Shown one piece after another: positions 5,903 through 6,116 of a stretch of 6,116 nucleotides of DNA; the stretch's first letter is position 1; every line of letters starts with the position of its first letter. This stretch comes from CAZWCX01 sp964632945 (GTDB lineage Bacteria; Planctomycetota; MHYJ01; WSZJ01; CAZWCX01). The position numbers and the translations under genes were made by a program. Where the stretch lies: assembly GCA_964632945.1 (NCBI GenBank), contig CAZWCX010000229.1, forward strand, positions 1-6,116. The letters run 5' to 3'. The notes under the pieces are model-generated. The model was not told where the DNA came from, ran no database searches, and saw only the letters and a list, made by a program, of their open reading frames with translations.

Positions 5903-5932
5903 ATCGTAACCCGTTGCGCTGCCGGGTGTCAA
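5903..5932 (-). promoter_or_regulatory. Sigma70-type promoter for the CcoN-like operon
   Basis: Read on the minus strand, a perfect -35 TTGACA (5932-5927) is followed by 18 bases and a -10 TACGAT (5908-5903), which matches four of six consensus positions, including TA at the start and AT at the end. It lies in the only gap of the window that is both non-coding and upstream of the whole gene array. Transcription would begin near 5896, giving a leader of about 30 bases that carries the ribosome binding site. No clear FNR/ANR-type palindrome (TTGAT, four bases, ATCAA) is seen here, unlike the promoters of many true cbb3 operons. Assigned by pattern only. Confidence 0.6.
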
Positions 5933-5945
5933 GCCTGTGCGGCCT

Positions 5946-6116
5946 CTACCGACCCGCGCCGTCGCCGGACCCCGCCCCCCCCTCCGGGTCGCCGCCCGAT
6001 CCGCCCTCGTTCCCGTCGCCCGGGGCGGGGTCGGCACCATCCCCCGGGTCGTCCTGCGCGCCCGGGCCCGCCTCTGGAGTCTTCCCTTCGGCCTGCTGGT
6101 GCGCGCGTTCCGCGGC
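5946..6116 (-). CDS. C-terminal end of an unidentified protein with a Gly/Asp/Pro-rich tail (partial)
   Basis: An open frame enters the window at its right edge and runs 56 codons to a TAG at 5948-5946. The first residues visible (AAERAHQQAEGKTPEAG) could be the end of a helix; the rest is a low-complexity acidic tail rich in Gly, Asp, Pro and Ala, as in a disordered C-terminus. No domain is visible and I cannot name the product. The tail contains a run of eight G on the coding strand (C at 5975-5982), where an indel would move the stop. The choice of this frame over the others rests on its being open to the edge, its acidic rather than Arg-rich composition, and its stop falling just before a promoter-like sequence. 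It lies upstream of the CcoN-like gene on the same strand, so it may be co-transcribed or end separately. Moderate to low confidence. Confidence 0.45.
   Translation of the reverse strand, partial: AAERAHQQAEGKTPEAGPGAQDDPGDGADPAPGDGNEGGSGGDPEGGAGSGDGAGR

Noticed and set aside
2181..5909. A 1242-codon open frame on the plus strand
   Set aside because: It lies antisense to the CcoN-like and triheme cytochrome genes and is dominated by Arg, Pro, Gly, His and Gln with no domain or hydrophobic pattern, as expected of a stop-free shadow frame in GC-rich DNA.
5759..6040. 93-codon minus-strand frame across the promoter region
   Set aside because: It overlaps the start of the CcoN-like gene in another frame, runs through the promoter and ribosome binding site, and has Arg/Gly-rich shadow composition.

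Overview
The window is strongly GC-rich bacterial DNA with a single dense array of genes, all on the minus strand, so transcription runs from high to low coordinates. Nothing in it (no transposase, tRNA or integrase) suggests a mobile region. The layout of the PEGA lipoprotein resembles proteins I recall from Planctomycetota, but the phylum assignment is only a weak inference; other GC-rich groups remain possible.

In transcription order: the last 56 codons of an unidentified upstream gene with a Gly/Asp/Pro-rich tail (6116-5946); a gap with a good sigma70-type promoter (TTGACA, 18 nt, TACGAT) and a strong ribosome binding site; a 471-residue, 12-helix CcoN-like protein (5864-4449); a 534-residue membrane-anchored triheme cytochrome c, in which a CcoO-type domain is fused to two further cytochrome c domains (4391-2787); a 285-residue Pro/Ala/Thr-rich single-helix membrane protein with decapeptide repeats (2790-1933, ATGA overlap with the cytochrome gene); a 137-residue PEGA-domain lipoprotein (1922-1509); and murD (1500-52). 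A 20-bp, nearly perfect inverted repeat sits one base past the murD stop codon. The gaps from ccoN-like to murD are 57, -4, 10 and 8 bases, so the five genes look like one operon.

The most interesting point is the CcoN-like protein. It looks like a cbb3 oxidase catalytic subunit by length, helix layout and local sequence, but of the six histidines that bind low-spin heme b, heme b3 and CuB in CcoN, only the helix-2 one (His61) remains. The CuB histidine positions read Ser222, Val272 and Ser273, the helix-10 heme ligand positions read Ala363 and Thr365, and the cross-linked tyrosine position reads Gln266. The whole protein contains only five histidines. It therefore should not be able to reduce oxygen or NO at a heme-copper centre, yet it is an intact gene beside a triheme cytochrome with all heme sites and all candidate methionine ligands. 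The two, probably with the single-helix Pro-rich protein, may form a non-oxidase membrane electron-transfer complex derived from cbb3 oxidase. I know of no named function for such a complex.
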